A stretch of DNA of 64,000 nt from Rutpela maculata (GCA_936432065.2 OW386293.2:44115923-44179922); one strand, 5' to 3'. Shown: positions 22,041 to 33,584, counted from the stretch's first letter. Notes: generated from the sequence alone by a model not told the origin. Numbers and translations are program-made.

Positions 22041-23629
22041 TTATTTTAAGTTATAACTGTCAAAATTGACATCCAATTCATGATACTTATTTGCTAGGTT
22101 AGGATTCGGTAAAATTGCAATAATGTCTATTCTGTTTACGTCAGAGATATCAGGAACTTCTGGGTAATAAAATTCATTTGTGTTGAATTTTTTTCTCAAA
22201 AAAGTTATTTTAAACTCATCCACCTCAAGAACTTCCTCAATTCTACCAACATAAGCAACTGTGGACTTCGTTGGAAACTGAACCAATACAAAATTATCTT
22301 TATGTAATGTCTGATCATCTGTTAGTTCCACAATAGAATTAGCACCAAAGCTACTTTCTGAGTGAAGTGATAGTGTGGAATCTACATCCCTTTCTTCGTC
22401 AGAAGCTTTCTTTTCTTATTGACTTTTTTCTTTAACGGCTGATTTTCTTTATCCATGTGATCATCAGTGGCTGCATTAGAAACTTGATAATTATTTTTTC
22501 TCTTAACCGCTCCAAAAACATTCTTTTTGGCCTTTTTTGCTTCATTTTCTTTTCTTTTCATTGCTTTCTCTATAACTTTTTGCATTTCTGGCGAGTTTGT
22601 GTAAATTGTAGATTTGCTCTTTTCTCTTCCTTTTTTACCAGTAGCAGTTTTTTTAAAAGTAGGTAGCGGTCTAACCATTTCTGGCGTAAGGACTATTTTG
22701 ACTTGGGTTCTAGTTACTTGCTCAATTACTTCTACTGGTGCTGCTTCCTTGCCTTTATTTATTTGCATAGATTGTGTTTCTTCTACAATATCTGCTCCCC
22801 TTTCTTCCATCGTCACTGAAGATATAACGTCCATGTCAGCAATACCAGCGCTCATTGCAGCATTACTAGGACCAGCGATATTTATGGATGACATATCGGA
22901 TTGGGATTCTTTCAGGTCAATGAAATCGGATTCTTGAAACACATTTGAATCAAATGGGTAAATACCAGTGGCCTTAAAACTTGAAGTTATATTTTTCGGT
23001 GTAAATGAGTCTAAAAATGGACTAGTTGTGATCTCACCCATATCATAAATAGACACTTTTTGACCAGGATGGTTAATCATAAAGTTGTTAAGAGATCTTT
23101 TAAGACACGATTTAAAAGGTGCAAAGACTCCAACATCAAGGGGTTGAAGTTTATGTGGAGGAAAACTAAGTAAAATTATACCATTTTCCCGGCAATATTG
23201 AAGAGCATTTACTGATACGTGGGTATCACTATTGTCGATTAGAAGTAGAAGATACTTCCTTGCTTCTGCTTTTGGTTGCAAATGTTTCTGTATATGTTTC
23301 AAAACATCCATAAATAATTCTGCAGTACTCCATCCACTTTTATTACACAACCCTATACTACCAGCTGTCGTTCCTCTCATGAAAGTGTCTTTAAACGGAA
23401 CCCTCGGAAAGATATACACAGGAGGTACATAATTTCCTTGAGCTGTAATTATGCAAATCATTGTGATAAGGAAACCTCTTTCCGCAGATACCGCTTGCCC
23501 CACTTGTTTTTGTCCTACAGGTGCTATAACTTTAGGTTTGTCCAAAACAGTCGTCACAGCGATTATTAGTGAGGATTCAAATTTATATTTAATCATTACT
23601 TCTTGAAGGTTTTTATAAAATTCATCCAC
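22041..23629 (-). pseudogene. pogo/Tigger-like transposase, 5'-truncated (DDE_1)
   Basis: A pogo-type transposase lacking its helix-turn-helix N-terminus. The main frame (22382-23629, 415 residues) has QVGQAVSAERG, PPVYIFPRVPF, LLLIDNSDTHVS (second Asp, about residue 132) and SFPPHKLQPLDVGVF (third Asp, about 165). Two family features are shortened: the NVDETG block holding the first catalytic Asp is reduced to IIA before VTTV, and PPHTSHxLQPLD has lost three residues. A Lys/Ala-rich linker follows. A frameshift in an A-rich run near 22400 ends the frame early; the other frame continues through DEERDVDSTLSLHSESS into the tail NFVLVQFPTK...FYYPEVPDISDV to 22041. It is catalytically dead as it stands, and related to the copy at 2795-4210. 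Confidence 0.9.
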
Positions 23630-24251
23630 ACTGGATTTATTCTCAAGAATTCTATGAAAACAAACTCAATTTGAAAAGGACAAATTTTATTTATTGAAAA
23701 GTGTGCTTTGGTGTGCTTCATTAATTTGACATTTTAACAGAACTAAGACGTCACCAAAGCACACTTTTCAATAAATACAATTTATCCTTCTCAAATTGAG
23801 TTTGTTTTCAAAGAATTCTTGAAACTTTTGCAGCAGTTTTCTCGAAAACGGTTGGAATTATCAAGTTCTATCAAGCGTATCTTTTTTACATATAAATGAC
23901 TCCTGCATGATTTTCTAATCAAAAGTGTCACAACGTTTCGTAAAAAAAAGAGAAAAAATATCCATCATCAGGCGCTCATGAGGCGCTCTCCAAGGACTAG
24001 CGTGATGTGATACATAAATTATTGTTTCTTAGCTTAAAAAATGTTTCCTTACCAAATTGGGAGAAGATCGATCTTCGTACGATCTCGTACTTTAATTAAA
24101 TTGCAAATAAAATAAAAAACATTACAATTTTGACTGTATCTTTTTCCACAGCAACTTACACACAGCAATTTACTAAATCATGCGGTTATATTCTCATATT
24201 TTGATCCAAAGAATCTACCCTTAAACTATGTCCTATTATTAATCGCCCTGT

Positions 24252-24687
24252 ATAATGGGTTACGATTTAAAGAATTTGTCGATGATCTAATGACATTTTC
24301 TAATTAACAAATGTTGCAAGGGGGAAAATAGAGTATTTTTCTTTAAACTACTTAACACAACTGAGCGATTTTGTATACACAGAGAGGTATATGATAAAAC
24401 TGGTTAATACAGTTTTTAGCAGCAATTCACAATTATTTCAAAATATTTAATTAAACGCATGAAAAAATGATTGCAATAAATTGAAAACTGCTCTGTGGTG
24501 AGCACATTGCACCATCTACAGGCCATCATCTACATATAAAGTAGAGCCGAAACGATAACTAAATTCGCCCTGTAAACCTGAAACTAATATGTTAATTTTT
24601 TTAATATTACTACAAAACTTAATATCGAAAACTTGATTAGACTTTCAAAATTAAAACTAACGTTAAATACTATAATATTAGGTTGGT
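24252..24687. other. Nothing recognised
   Basis: AT-rich sequence after P4, without coding or repeat signal. Confidence 0.4.
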
Positions 24688-24808
24688 TTCTACAAGTCAG
24701 TAAACGGTTTGCGAACCACACTGAGTTTGCGCATAATGATTTTCGATGCTGTAAAATCGTTGTAAGCAAAATCAGTATGGCATGCAAACCGATTGCTGAC
24801 TTGTAGAA
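24688..24808. mobile_element. Small hairpin element (121 bp)
   Basis: TTCTACAAGTCAGTAAACGG at the left is matched by the complement of CCGATTGCTGACTTGTAGAA at the right. The whole unit folds as one imperfect hairpin. It is MITE-like and non-coding. Confidence 0.6.
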
Positions 24809-24819
24809 TAGCATATTCT

Positions 24820-24935
24820 GTAACAAGGTTAGAATGAAAATTCGACACGAGTGGAAGATTCCGAACACGAGCGAAAGCGATCGTGAGGAACCACGATTAT
24901 ATCGAATTTTAATTCTAACCGAGTAACATACTGTA
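24820..24935. mobile_element. Second small hairpin element
   Basis: GGTTAGAATGAAAATTCG at the left pairs with CGAATTTTAATTCTAACC at the right, with flanking TGTAACA / GAGTAACA also partly symmetrical. The loop is a C/G-richer segment with CACGAGCGAAAGCGATCGTG. It lies 12 bp from the previous hairpin. Confidence 0.5.
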
Positions 24936-25944
24936 TTGTATCCACGACCATTAGTAAAAAAAAAACAATTATAATTTCAGGTGGAGTATTATCAAATTCC
25001 ATATCTTAGGCCGTTGGAATTACTAAAAAAAAAAAGGTGATTTTCAAGAAGTTTTATCTCCAAAAGATTTTATTGCATAGAATGCATCTTTTAGATATAA
25101 AAACTTGAAAAAACATAGCCCGTACGCATAGAATGACGGGGAAAGTACATAAAAATTCATAATTATGCAAAAAAATGCATTTTTTGCTGTTTCTGTGCAT
25201 TTTTCAAGGGTTTTCAAAGATATTCATTTAAGATTCATAAAAATTTGAAAAAAATGGTTTGTTTTAGTATTATACAAGCCTTAAGTAACATATTGGGTCA
25301 TTTAAGACCCTTTATGGGCCGATGGTAGCCATTAAATGCATCCTAAAGTGCATAATTTGCATCCTTAAAAAAAAAAAATTTAATACTTGCTCTAAAATTA
25401 ATAAAATATCGTCCAGATTTTATACTCGGGGTCACTAATTACGAATTTGAAGAGAAAATCGGAAAATTCAAATTAGCTGACTGATAATGGCGCGAAATTC
25501 AATTTTAAAAGTACATTTTTTTTCCTTTTTTTCACATAAAATGTATACAAAGCAAATAAAAAAATGAATTTACGTCTATTTTTAACTAAATTTTCAATTT
25601 TTGTTTTTTTTTTGCATTTTATCCTCCCCCCTCCTGTATCTTATTTTTTAACGCGTTGGTATTGAATATGAAAATAGATAAAAAGGAAAGTGCATAAATT
25701 TTTTTTTTTTTAATTATTTTTGAATATATAGCATATATTATTTTGAAATTCGCGCTATATTTTTAAGTTACCATAAAAAAGTAGAGGCGCTACTTTTGAG
25801 CAAGTTATATATACCGGGTTAAGATATTGCTAGCCAGCCTATAAATTTCTTGTAAAAAAAAGATATCGATTTCAAATTTTAGGAAGTTGTATGGTTGAAT
25901 ACGGTGCATAATTTGATTGATTGCTCCAAGATCTGATTTTCATT

Positions 25945-26300
25945 TCCGGTTTAACCGGAAACAGTATAAACTTTGTTATTTTTAATGGAACACCTTGTAT
26001 ATTATTCGAAACTTGGATTGTCCAAGAAATTCTAGGTCCAAAACATGTAGCATACCCTATATCTATCTTTGACAGTTTTCGAGAAAATGGCGGTTGAAAT
26101 TGTTATATCTATCATAAATTATTTCATTTTCATATAAAATAAATGAATGTAGGAACAAATCTGTTACGGTTATTTAAGTTTTTTGGTGAGTAGGATTTGA
26201 TAAAGTCATAAAAATTACTTTCCGGCTAAACCGGAAGTACTGCGAAAAGTGATTTTCAGGCTTAAATTACTTCGATATTTTTAATGGAACACTCTGTATT
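25945..26300 (+). repeat. Two CCGGAA / GGAACA-CTGTAT motif blocks
   Basis: Blocks at 25945-26003 (TTTCCGGTTTAACCGGAAAC then TAATGGAACACCTTGTATA) and 26219-26300 (TTTCCGGCTAAACCGGAAGT then TAATGGAACACTCTGTAT) match the block at 1140-1205. TTCCGGTTTAACCGGAA is itself palindromic. Confidence 0.5.
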
Positions 26301-26560
26301 GAGCAGATTTGTGACATATTTACAGTGCGGGTGAACATTCAGTCGCCGATATCTCAAAAACTATTAGGTTTAGACAAAGGACACCAGAAACAAAAAATAT
26401 CCAGAAAGGTTAGTAAAATGTAAATTTAAGGTTCAATTTTTTTTTTATTTAAAAAAAAAATTAAAAACATGTTCTGCAAATAATTAAATATAGAATTTTT
26501 TATCTCAGAAAAGAAAATATTTTAATATTGTAATTTTTTTTTTGTAGACAGAAAGTAAAC

Positions 26561-26779
26561 ATGGCTGATAACATCTGCATTCTCTGTGGTCTAGAACTTC
26601 GTGAGGACCACATTAAAGTTGGAGAAGTCGCAAAGAAAACCATGGTCTCAATGAGTAAAGTTAGAAAAGCCGGCAAACATAATATAATCCAAAAAATTAA
26701 TAATCTTCAGGTTCACAATAGCTGTTCTAAATCGTATACGTCTTGGAGACAAGTAGTTGCTGATGTAAAAAAAAAATGA
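26561..26779 (+). pseudogene. N-terminal zinc-binding exon of a TE-type protein
   Basis: Seventy-two codons starting at ATG 26561: NICILCGLEL, then VGEVAKKTMVSMSKVRK, then LQVHNSCSKSYTSW. The C-x2-C followed about 45 residues later by VH-x2-C and a Tyr is a pattern I recall at the N-terminus of poorly characterised arthropod TE-associated proteins of the kind represented C-terminally at 9450-9877; the link is by eye. TTTTTTTGTAG just upstream could be a splice acceptor, so the ATG may lie in a second exon. An A-run at 26768-26777 puts a TGA in frame; a shifted frame continues MKEEPQAES up to the arm junction near 26803, where the gene is cut off. Confidence 0.5.
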
Positions 26780-27350
26780 AAGAGGAACCTCAAGCAGAAT
26801 CCACTTATGCACTTTTCTTTTTATCAAATTTCATATTCAATGCCAACGCGTTAAAAAATAAGATATAGGAGGGGGGGAGGGGAAAATGCAAAAAAAAAAT
26901 AAAAATTGAAAATGTAGTTAAAAAAAGACGTAAATTCATTTTTTTATTTGCTTTGTACACATTTTATGTGAAAAAAAAAGGAAAAAAACCAATTTTAAAA
27001 GTGAATTTCACGCCATTATCAGTCAGCCATTTTAAATTTTCCGATTTTCTCTTCAAATTCGTAATTAGTGACCTCGAAAACCAAGTATAAAATTTTGACG
27101 ATATTTTATTAATTTTAGAGCAATTATTAGAATTTTTTTAAACGGATGCAAATTATGCACTTTAGGATGCATTTAATGGCTACAGTCGGCCCAAAAAGGG
27201 TCTTAAATGACCCAATATGTTACTTGAGGCTTGTATAATACTAAAACAAACCATTTTTAAAAGATGCATTCTATGCAATAAAATCTTTTGGAGATAAAAC
27301 TTCTTGAAAATCACCTTTTTTTTTATTAATTCCAACGGCCTATCTGATTC

Positions 27351-30300
27351 ACGCGATGTTTCACTCATTTTGTTTATTTAAATTAAAACTTGTCTCAAAA
27401 CGCCGCATTTATATTTGACACTGGCAGTTTTGACATCCACGGCAATCGATGTATTTCGTTGAGCATAATTATGGAATATTCATTTTGGCACTTGTTATAG
27501 AATGACAATACATGCAAAACACATAAGAAGCAAGTGTTTCACAATAAATATTCTATCTCAAGAGTGAGAATTTTTACTTTCTATTATTAAAAATGATTTT
27601 GGAATTATTACATTCTATAATGGTTGTGGAGAAACAAACCTATTAAAATCATTTAGCTTAGCGTTCATTCATCATACTTAAAGAAACTTTAACGCTAACT
27701 AATAGTCAGAGTTACTGTCCGCACTAGGATATTAATAAGTGCCAGAATTTAATTTTAATCAATATCATAATAAGTTTTACGAGCAATTCTCTTATAAATA
27801 TTACAGACATTTAGAAATAGATTTTCTGTAATAATTTATTCAATCCACTATAATTGTTTTAAAGTGTAATTTTTAGTCATTCTATAAATAGATAAAAATG
27901 TTTAAGCATATTTTTAAGTAAAATTTTAAAAGTTATTTAAATATTTTTGCATAAATTGAAAACTATATTTTGCTGCCTGTAATATTAGGAAATTGACTTT
28001 AATTTGTTTTTAATCCTGGTAAAAACTGGGCATATTATGGCTAAATAAATGGCGTGAAGTAGCTTAAAAATACTTAGTAAACAATGTATACAGGTGCTTC
28101 GAGCGGAAGTCCGAATTTAAAACTAAAAATAGAGAAAACTAGAAGAATTGTAAATTGATTAGAAAAAAAAATGCCTTAATTATTTAGTAAATAAAACTTA
28201 ATAACAGATATTTAAGGAATTAATTTATTGTAATTACCATATACCGTATAATATAGTAACATCAATACACTTAATAAAAACTGAATTATAATATAAAATA
28301 AAATATTTTAAGTGAGTCAGCAGATATTATAAGTGGGGTTGCTCCATCCTGGGCTGCGCGCACTCAGTGAACGTGTTTACGCGGTGAATTTCGCTCGGTT
28401 GTTAGTATATTATTGAGCTAAAGAGTTCTTGCAGGATGTTTTTTTCTAGGTTTAAAACCTACTATATGATGGTGTTGGTTTTGCCCTACTGAAAATATGT
28501 AAATTTTCTTAACTGTAATTTAATTTTGGTAAAATTAATTTTCTGTTAATAATTTTTTTTGTTAATATCTCGGAAACATGCTTAATTTCCGAATTATTAA
28601 CAGAAAATTACCCAAAAATAATTGCTTGAAATTAAAAATAAATGGCTAAGTTGTTCTTTTTCTCTATGTTAGAAACATCTAATAAAATCAGTATTCAATC
28701 TTTCAGTTATTATAGTATGATCATATGTATTTTATATGTATAATAATCACATCACAAAAAAATAAAAATCCAAATCGCTTGCAATAAAATTTAGAATAAA
28801 ACTAGACTTACGAAACAACATTCAAAATTATTAATAATGACCCCTTTTGTATAATTTAAGAATTGTAATTTAATATTGCATACATTCTAAAGACAGTGAG
28901 TGAAATATGTGCTTTTTATTGAACTAAGACTTGTTGAAAAATTTTACCGCAAAATGTTTATTTAAACGAATAAACAATGTGTAAAACTGTAATATAAGAT
29001 GCAACACATATCTGATGTTAGTGGCTCTATTAATGTTTCAACTTGCGACGTCTAACAACGGCCTCCTTAAAATTTCATTAAATAAAGCCCCTTTGAAGAT
29101 TTTTAAAACAGTGTGCAACCTACACATATTTAAAAAACATTTATTGCATTCTTTATGAACTACGCAAAAAAAACAAGACATTAAAAGAAAGAACATTCCA
29201 ATAAAACAAAAAATAAATAAATTAAAAATTCACTGCAATTTCAAAAAAAAATTAGACAACACGTTAAATTAAATGAAATAATCAAAAGTTACGGAAAGAG
29301 ACGATTAATTAAAAAATATATATCTCGGTAAGGTGGAAATCGAGAGAGATATTGCGTTAGTTGACTTAGTTACCTAGTTGCGAAATACGATGAGTGGGAG
29401 AGGGAAATATTACCTGTCAACCGCAACCGATTTCAAAGACCTTTTATTAGATGCAATTTTAAAAAATGTAGTTCTAGATCATTTTCAACTAGCTGGGACA
29501 AAAATATAAGCATTGGGGAATAATCAGTCCGAATTTCAAGATGAAATATCAATTTGTTTATAAGTGATCGAAACGCAAAAACCAACGTATCTCAGCTCCA
29601 AAAGCAGGCACAGCATTAAATTTTTTTTTGAAAGATTGCTTATTTAATCTATTTTCATAAAAAACCAGAGAGCTATTTGAATTTGTTTATTACTAAAATT
29701 TCGAAAATTATAAACAAATGCAATAAAAACGCATTAAATTTTGAAAAAAAATTTTTTTTCCTTCGTAATCTTGAAGTACTTATAAAAAGCTACAATTTGA
29801 GTCATCGTACACATTTCTCGGATCTGATGGCAGGATTTCACAAGGGTGCAAAATTTTAGCAACAATTGTATATTTGACCCGTTTTAATAATCATTTAGAT
29901 TTGAAATATTAAGCGGTGATTGTACTTTGTAAGAGCTATATTTGTCCAAAATTTCATTGAAAATTATCCTTTATTTTTTAAATAACAACAATTCGTTTAA
30001 AAACGCATAATTTTGCAATGTTCAATTTTTTTTAAATAATAATAACAATTGTAAAGAATTATAGTTTATGCACTTTTGTTCCACAACTCATAACGAACAT
30101 TTTCCTTCTCTTTGTTGTTTTCCGTAGGACTTATAGATTTCGACATATTCAAAGAAAACCGATGAAAAAACACGGTCTAAAAAATTAAACAATACGCCGA
30201 CCTCGCAGAAACTGCAAAACCGAACTGTGAACTATAGTTGACCCACTGAATATGTTAAAACAAAAAAACCGCCCTGACCAGACAATTCACATTAAAATCC

Positions 30301-31650
30301 TAATTTGACTCCACTAAAACAGTTTGACTATTTTTTGAGCTTCGTTAAATTTCATTTCTCCACCGCTATAACTCGTTACATATTGGACTTACAATAAAAA
30401 TGGATGTACAAGAAACGTATGAAATTTTGTCCTTTTCAACTATGTTTGAAACATTTTTCTCGTGGGATCAACCGTTGCGGAATTATTTAAAAAACAATTT
30501 TTTGCACCTTTCATTCAAGATATCACCTCCTTCCAAGGTCGAAACCTGTATTTTCCATCAGAGTCTCGACTTAAACAACATATATCAAAATTATTTCTAC
30601 CCCACCGTAAGGCAAAGGCCTTTTTTTTGTCCCTTCTGACTGGGCTATTACGACCGGTTCTAGTAATACGCAGATATAAATATTTTACTACATCTGTAAA
30701 TAAAGTATAAACTTTTTTAAAGATAACTTGAGAAAAATTTAAAACTCTTTTGTCGTCTCTCTTCTTTCGAAGTAAGAAGTACTTTTGTTATAAATCGGTT
30801 TAAACATTCTGAAAATTTGTTTCACATTAGTTTTTATATACTAGGAAACAAAAGGTTCTGCTTTTGCTACTTAACTTTCATATATGTAAAGTTTTCTATG
30901 TATATACTAATCTTACTCGCAAATGCGAAAACTTTGCTAACTGTATCCCATTCGAATATGTAAAATAAGTTTGCGATAAACTTTACAGGACAAAATAAAT
31001 ACTCCATCTGGGGTAAATGGCTTTGATCAATATAGGTAGAATTACTCTGAAAGGTCAAAGCTAAGGTATACATTAATTTTAGCAAAGTCCGTAAATTAAT
31101 GTTGAACTAGGTTCGGGTTCAAGTCACACATCTCACAACTTTAATTAGACAAAGTGGGTTTTATCATTAGGTATGCAGAGAAAAGGATATATAGCTCTAT
31201 TTGGCTTTGTGGACTTGTTGTTGATGAAGTACAATTTGAATATCCCGACTTTTGCAATTTAACAAAAGTAATAAATGAGATGGAAATTGTTCTTTTCATT
31301 TTAACGCAAGCTAAGTGAGATTTTTATGTATACAGGGTATTAATGTTCTTTGTTGCATAAATACTTAAATTAAAAAAAAATAGTTAGTGCTAAGAAAGTG
31401 TTTTTGGTTTTAGTGATTGTCAATATACTGAAATATACAATAGTTTTCTTGTGTACAGTTGCCTCAGCACGGTCACTTTCGAAAAGCTTTTCGCAGTATT
31501 GAAGGAATTATTGACACCGACACTAATTTCTTCTATGATAGATAGCTCAAAGTATGTAAACTACTGCTTGTATTGATAAGTTTAATAAAACAAACTATCA
31601 ATTATAGAACTTTAGTATGTGAATTGCCTTGAAAGTAGATCAAATTGAAC
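27351..31650. other. 4.3-kb AT-rich region, nothing recognised
   Basis: No domain, RNA gene, long inverted repeat or tandem array was identified on either strand. Short open frames (29677-29859, 30400-30710, 30867-31085) are low in complexity or unrecognisable. A single TACAGGGTATT at about 31332 might be a lone element end. It may be intergenic or intronic DNA, or TEs too old to recognise. Confidence 0.45.
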
Positions 31651-31687
31651 AAAAACTACGTTAGTCTTAATTTTCATTTTATGTTGT

Positions 31688-31732
31688 CAACATGGCAATT
31701 GTTTCGCCACACAGTGGCTTCTTCAGATGTTG
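31688..31732 (-). ncRNA. Hammerhead-ribozyme-like fold (degenerate)
   Basis: On the minus strand: stem I CAACAT pairs with ATGTTG at the other end. The core CTGAAGA fits the hammerhead CUGANGA. Stem II GCCAC-TGT-GTGGC is perfect, then GAAA, then CAATTG as a minimal stem III. The base triple before the stem I closure reads GCC rather than a canonical NUH, and one extra A precedes stem II, so self-cleavage is probably lost. Penelope-like elements are known to carry hammerheads in their terminal repeats, and this motif sits in an inverted fragment of such an element. Confidence 0.5.
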
Positions 31733-31959
31733 AATACTACCATATATACTTATTTCACAATGCATAAAATACCTGGTTTATACAATTTTGATATAATCCT
31801 GGTCCTAATTACTAAGCGGAAGATACATAACATTGGTGGCAGGTAATTTATGAACACAATTTTAATAAGTTTAAAGGAATAAATTTAGTGGAGGAGATGA
31901 GTTTATTTCAATTTGATCATTTAGTAAAATATCAGATGTACATAACTTATTCCCCAGTA

Positions 31960-33110
31960 CACGACCTAAAGAAACAATTACCCTAGTCGAAAATCTTTTA
32001 GACAAAAAATAAAACAACCATTGTTAAAAAAAAATATTTTAAATATTTGCCTAGAACAAAATTATTTCCAATTTAATAATAATATTTATACAATTGACGA
32101 AGGCCTAATTATGGGTAATCCCCTCAGCCCTCTTCGCTCGGAAATATGTATGGACTTCTTAGAAAACCAAATACATACACATCCAAAAAGCAATAATTTT
32201 CTTTATTGACATAGAAGATGTATTGGCATGTAGATGATATCTTAATTTGTTTCACAGGCACTAAACTACAACTCAACAACTTTCTAAATTTTATCAACTC
32301 ACTTCACCCGAAAATTAAATTTACTCTTGAAATTGAAATTGAAAACACCATTAATTTCCTAGATTTAAAAGGATGGACACTGTATAAAAAACACGATTTT
32401 CAATCTTTCATAAACCATCTCACACTAATATAACAATACATAACACCTCGGCACATCCTCACCAACAACAAATAGCAGCTTACAACGGCATGTTACACAG
32501 GTTTTTAACTGTTCCCTTATCAGAAGAAATTTATATTAAAAAACTACAAATAATAAATCAAATTGCATTTAATAATGGTTAAAACCCCGAAATAATAGAC
32601 AATATTATTTTTAAATAATCATTTAATAAAGCTTTTAAAAAATCATTTAATTAAGCTATCAAAGGAGTATATCCAACAACAAAGGAAAAAAATAAAAGTT
32701 TCAAAGTTATTGCTTACATCGACTACCCAACAGAAGTAACTTCTTAAAAAAAACGGAATATTAATGTAGCCTTTAAAACTAATAACACCTTAGAAAAACA
32801 TATTAAAAAAATGCAGCAGAAAATAAATCAGGCGTCTATACGTTGACTTGCGGTACTTGTCCTAAGGTGTATATTGGACAAACAGGAAGAAATTACGGCA
32901 AACGATTATCAGACAACAAAAAGTCATACCAAAACTAAAACAGACTCGACATATGCTAACCATTTAATAGAAGAAGGTCACATGTTCAACGAAGATTTCG
33001 AAATCTAGCATACTGAGAAAAAAGGTTTAAAACTCAATATATTAGAATCCCTAGATATAAATAAACTTAAGTCACTGATATTTTACTAAATGATCAAATT
33101 GAAACAATCT
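31960..33110 (+). pseudogene. Penelope-like reverse transcriptase with GIY-YIG endonuclease
   Basis: Fragments in order: RT motif B region DEGLIMGNPLSPL followed by EICMDFLE, motif C HVDDILI (usually YVDD; Tyr is His), then INSLHPKIKFTLEIE, NFLDLKGW, and a shifted segment with HTNITIHNTSAHPHQQ. Further on is a GIY-YIG endonuclease start: GVYTLTCGTCPKVYIGQTGR (32831-32892). This pairing of RT and GIY-YIG is diagnostic of Penelope-like elements. Several stops and frameshifts (for example TGA at about 32207-32209 and TAA near 32432) make it a pseudogene. The 5' part of the RT is missing or unreadable. Confidence 0.88.
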
Positions 33111-33584
33111 CATCTATCTACTAAAGGACCCCTCACAAATCTTATGGGAAATTGGCTTACGGTGAATTGGCCCAAATTTTGATATGTTGTTCTACTAATC
33201 CAGTAAATCAAAAGTCTCAATGGGCACGAGTCTCAAAAACATACCCTTCGGTGAAAAGCGCTCGTATACATTTAACAACTACATTTCTCTAAAAAAATAC
33301 TTGTATCTTTCAGTGCGGTAAAAAACCTCAGTCGTAGGATCTGACTTACATTTAGACCCTTCCACCATTTTCCATCCCTTCCGGGGGTGAAAAGCGCTTT
33401 CACAGCTGCACAGCGGTATCTTTGTTCCAAAAAAACATGAAACTGCTCAGTTTAACACAGAACCTTAAAAGACGATGCAAATATCACTTTGAAGTACCCC
33501 TTAGCGCTTTTCCACCTCTTCCGGGGGGCGATTCTCAATAAAGCGGCTGCACAGCGATAGCACATCTCAAAAGAGGTACAGCAA
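33111..33584. other. Non-coding, GC-moderate stretch
   Basis: Contains repeated phrases such as GGTGAAAAGCGCT (33250, 33390) and CACAGCTGCACAGCGGTA / GGCTGCACAGCGATA (33400, 33545), suggesting a diverged internal duplication of about 145 bp. No gene was recognised. Confidence 0.4.

Larger units (their letters stand above)
21451..24251. mobile_element. Palindromic element P4, relative of P2, interrupted by pogo
   Basis: Starts TACAGGGTGGACTAAAATAT and ends GGCGATTAATAATAGGACAT in complement (...ATCGCCCTGTA). The arms match P2, including the GATACAGG.TGTCAAAATTG block and ACTAGCGTGATG with its inverse. The original centre is the short palindrome 23640-23810. A pogo fragment replaces part of the left arm: it begins at 21671 right after TA and stops near 23637, and about 150 bp of left arm present in complement at about 23830-23975 are missing. 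So P4 was about 1 kb before pogo sequence and a deletion altered it. Confidence 0.72.
25003..27350. mobile_element. Long palindromic element P5 (about 2.35 kb)
   Basis: The left arm (25008-25697) starts AGGCCGTTGGAATTACT and the right arm (26804-27345) ends AATTCCAACGGCCT. Shared inverted blocks include TCAAGAAGTTTTATCTCC and CAACGCGTTAAAAAATAAGAT. The right arm lacks about 150 bp present at about 25085-25260. The spacer 25698-26803 contains two copies of the CCGGAA/GGAACA motif and an N-terminal TE-type exon (26561-26779). The arms are unlike P2/P4, so this is a separate family with the same architecture. Confidence 0.78.
31650..33125 (+). mobile_element. Penelope-like retroelement with an inverted end fragment
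   Basis: The RT/GIY-YIG remnant at 31960-33110 is flanked by an inverted pair. TTTAGTGGAGGAGATGAG followed by TTCAATTTGATCATTTAG near 31888-31925 is the complement of CTAAATGATCAAATTGAA and CTCATCTATCTACTAAA near 33085-33122. Thus the left end carries an inverted copy of the element's 3' end, with the hammerhead-like fold beyond it. Partial inverted or tandem end copies are typical of Penelope-like elements. The extent on the left is approximate. Confidence 0.7.

Noticed and set aside
22457..23432. Plus-strand frames opposite the pogo transposase
   Set aside because: Antisense shadows of the DDE_1 frame.
30400..30710. Two overlapping plus-strand frames of about 80 codons
   Set aside because: No domain, mixed frames over the same bases, AT-rich composition; no supporting context.
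31960..33110. LTR retrotransposon or retroviral origin for the RT remnant
   Set aside because: The motif set (GNPLSPL, HVDD, KFTLE, FLDL, GIY-YIG) is Penelope-type; no protease, integrase or LTR is present.
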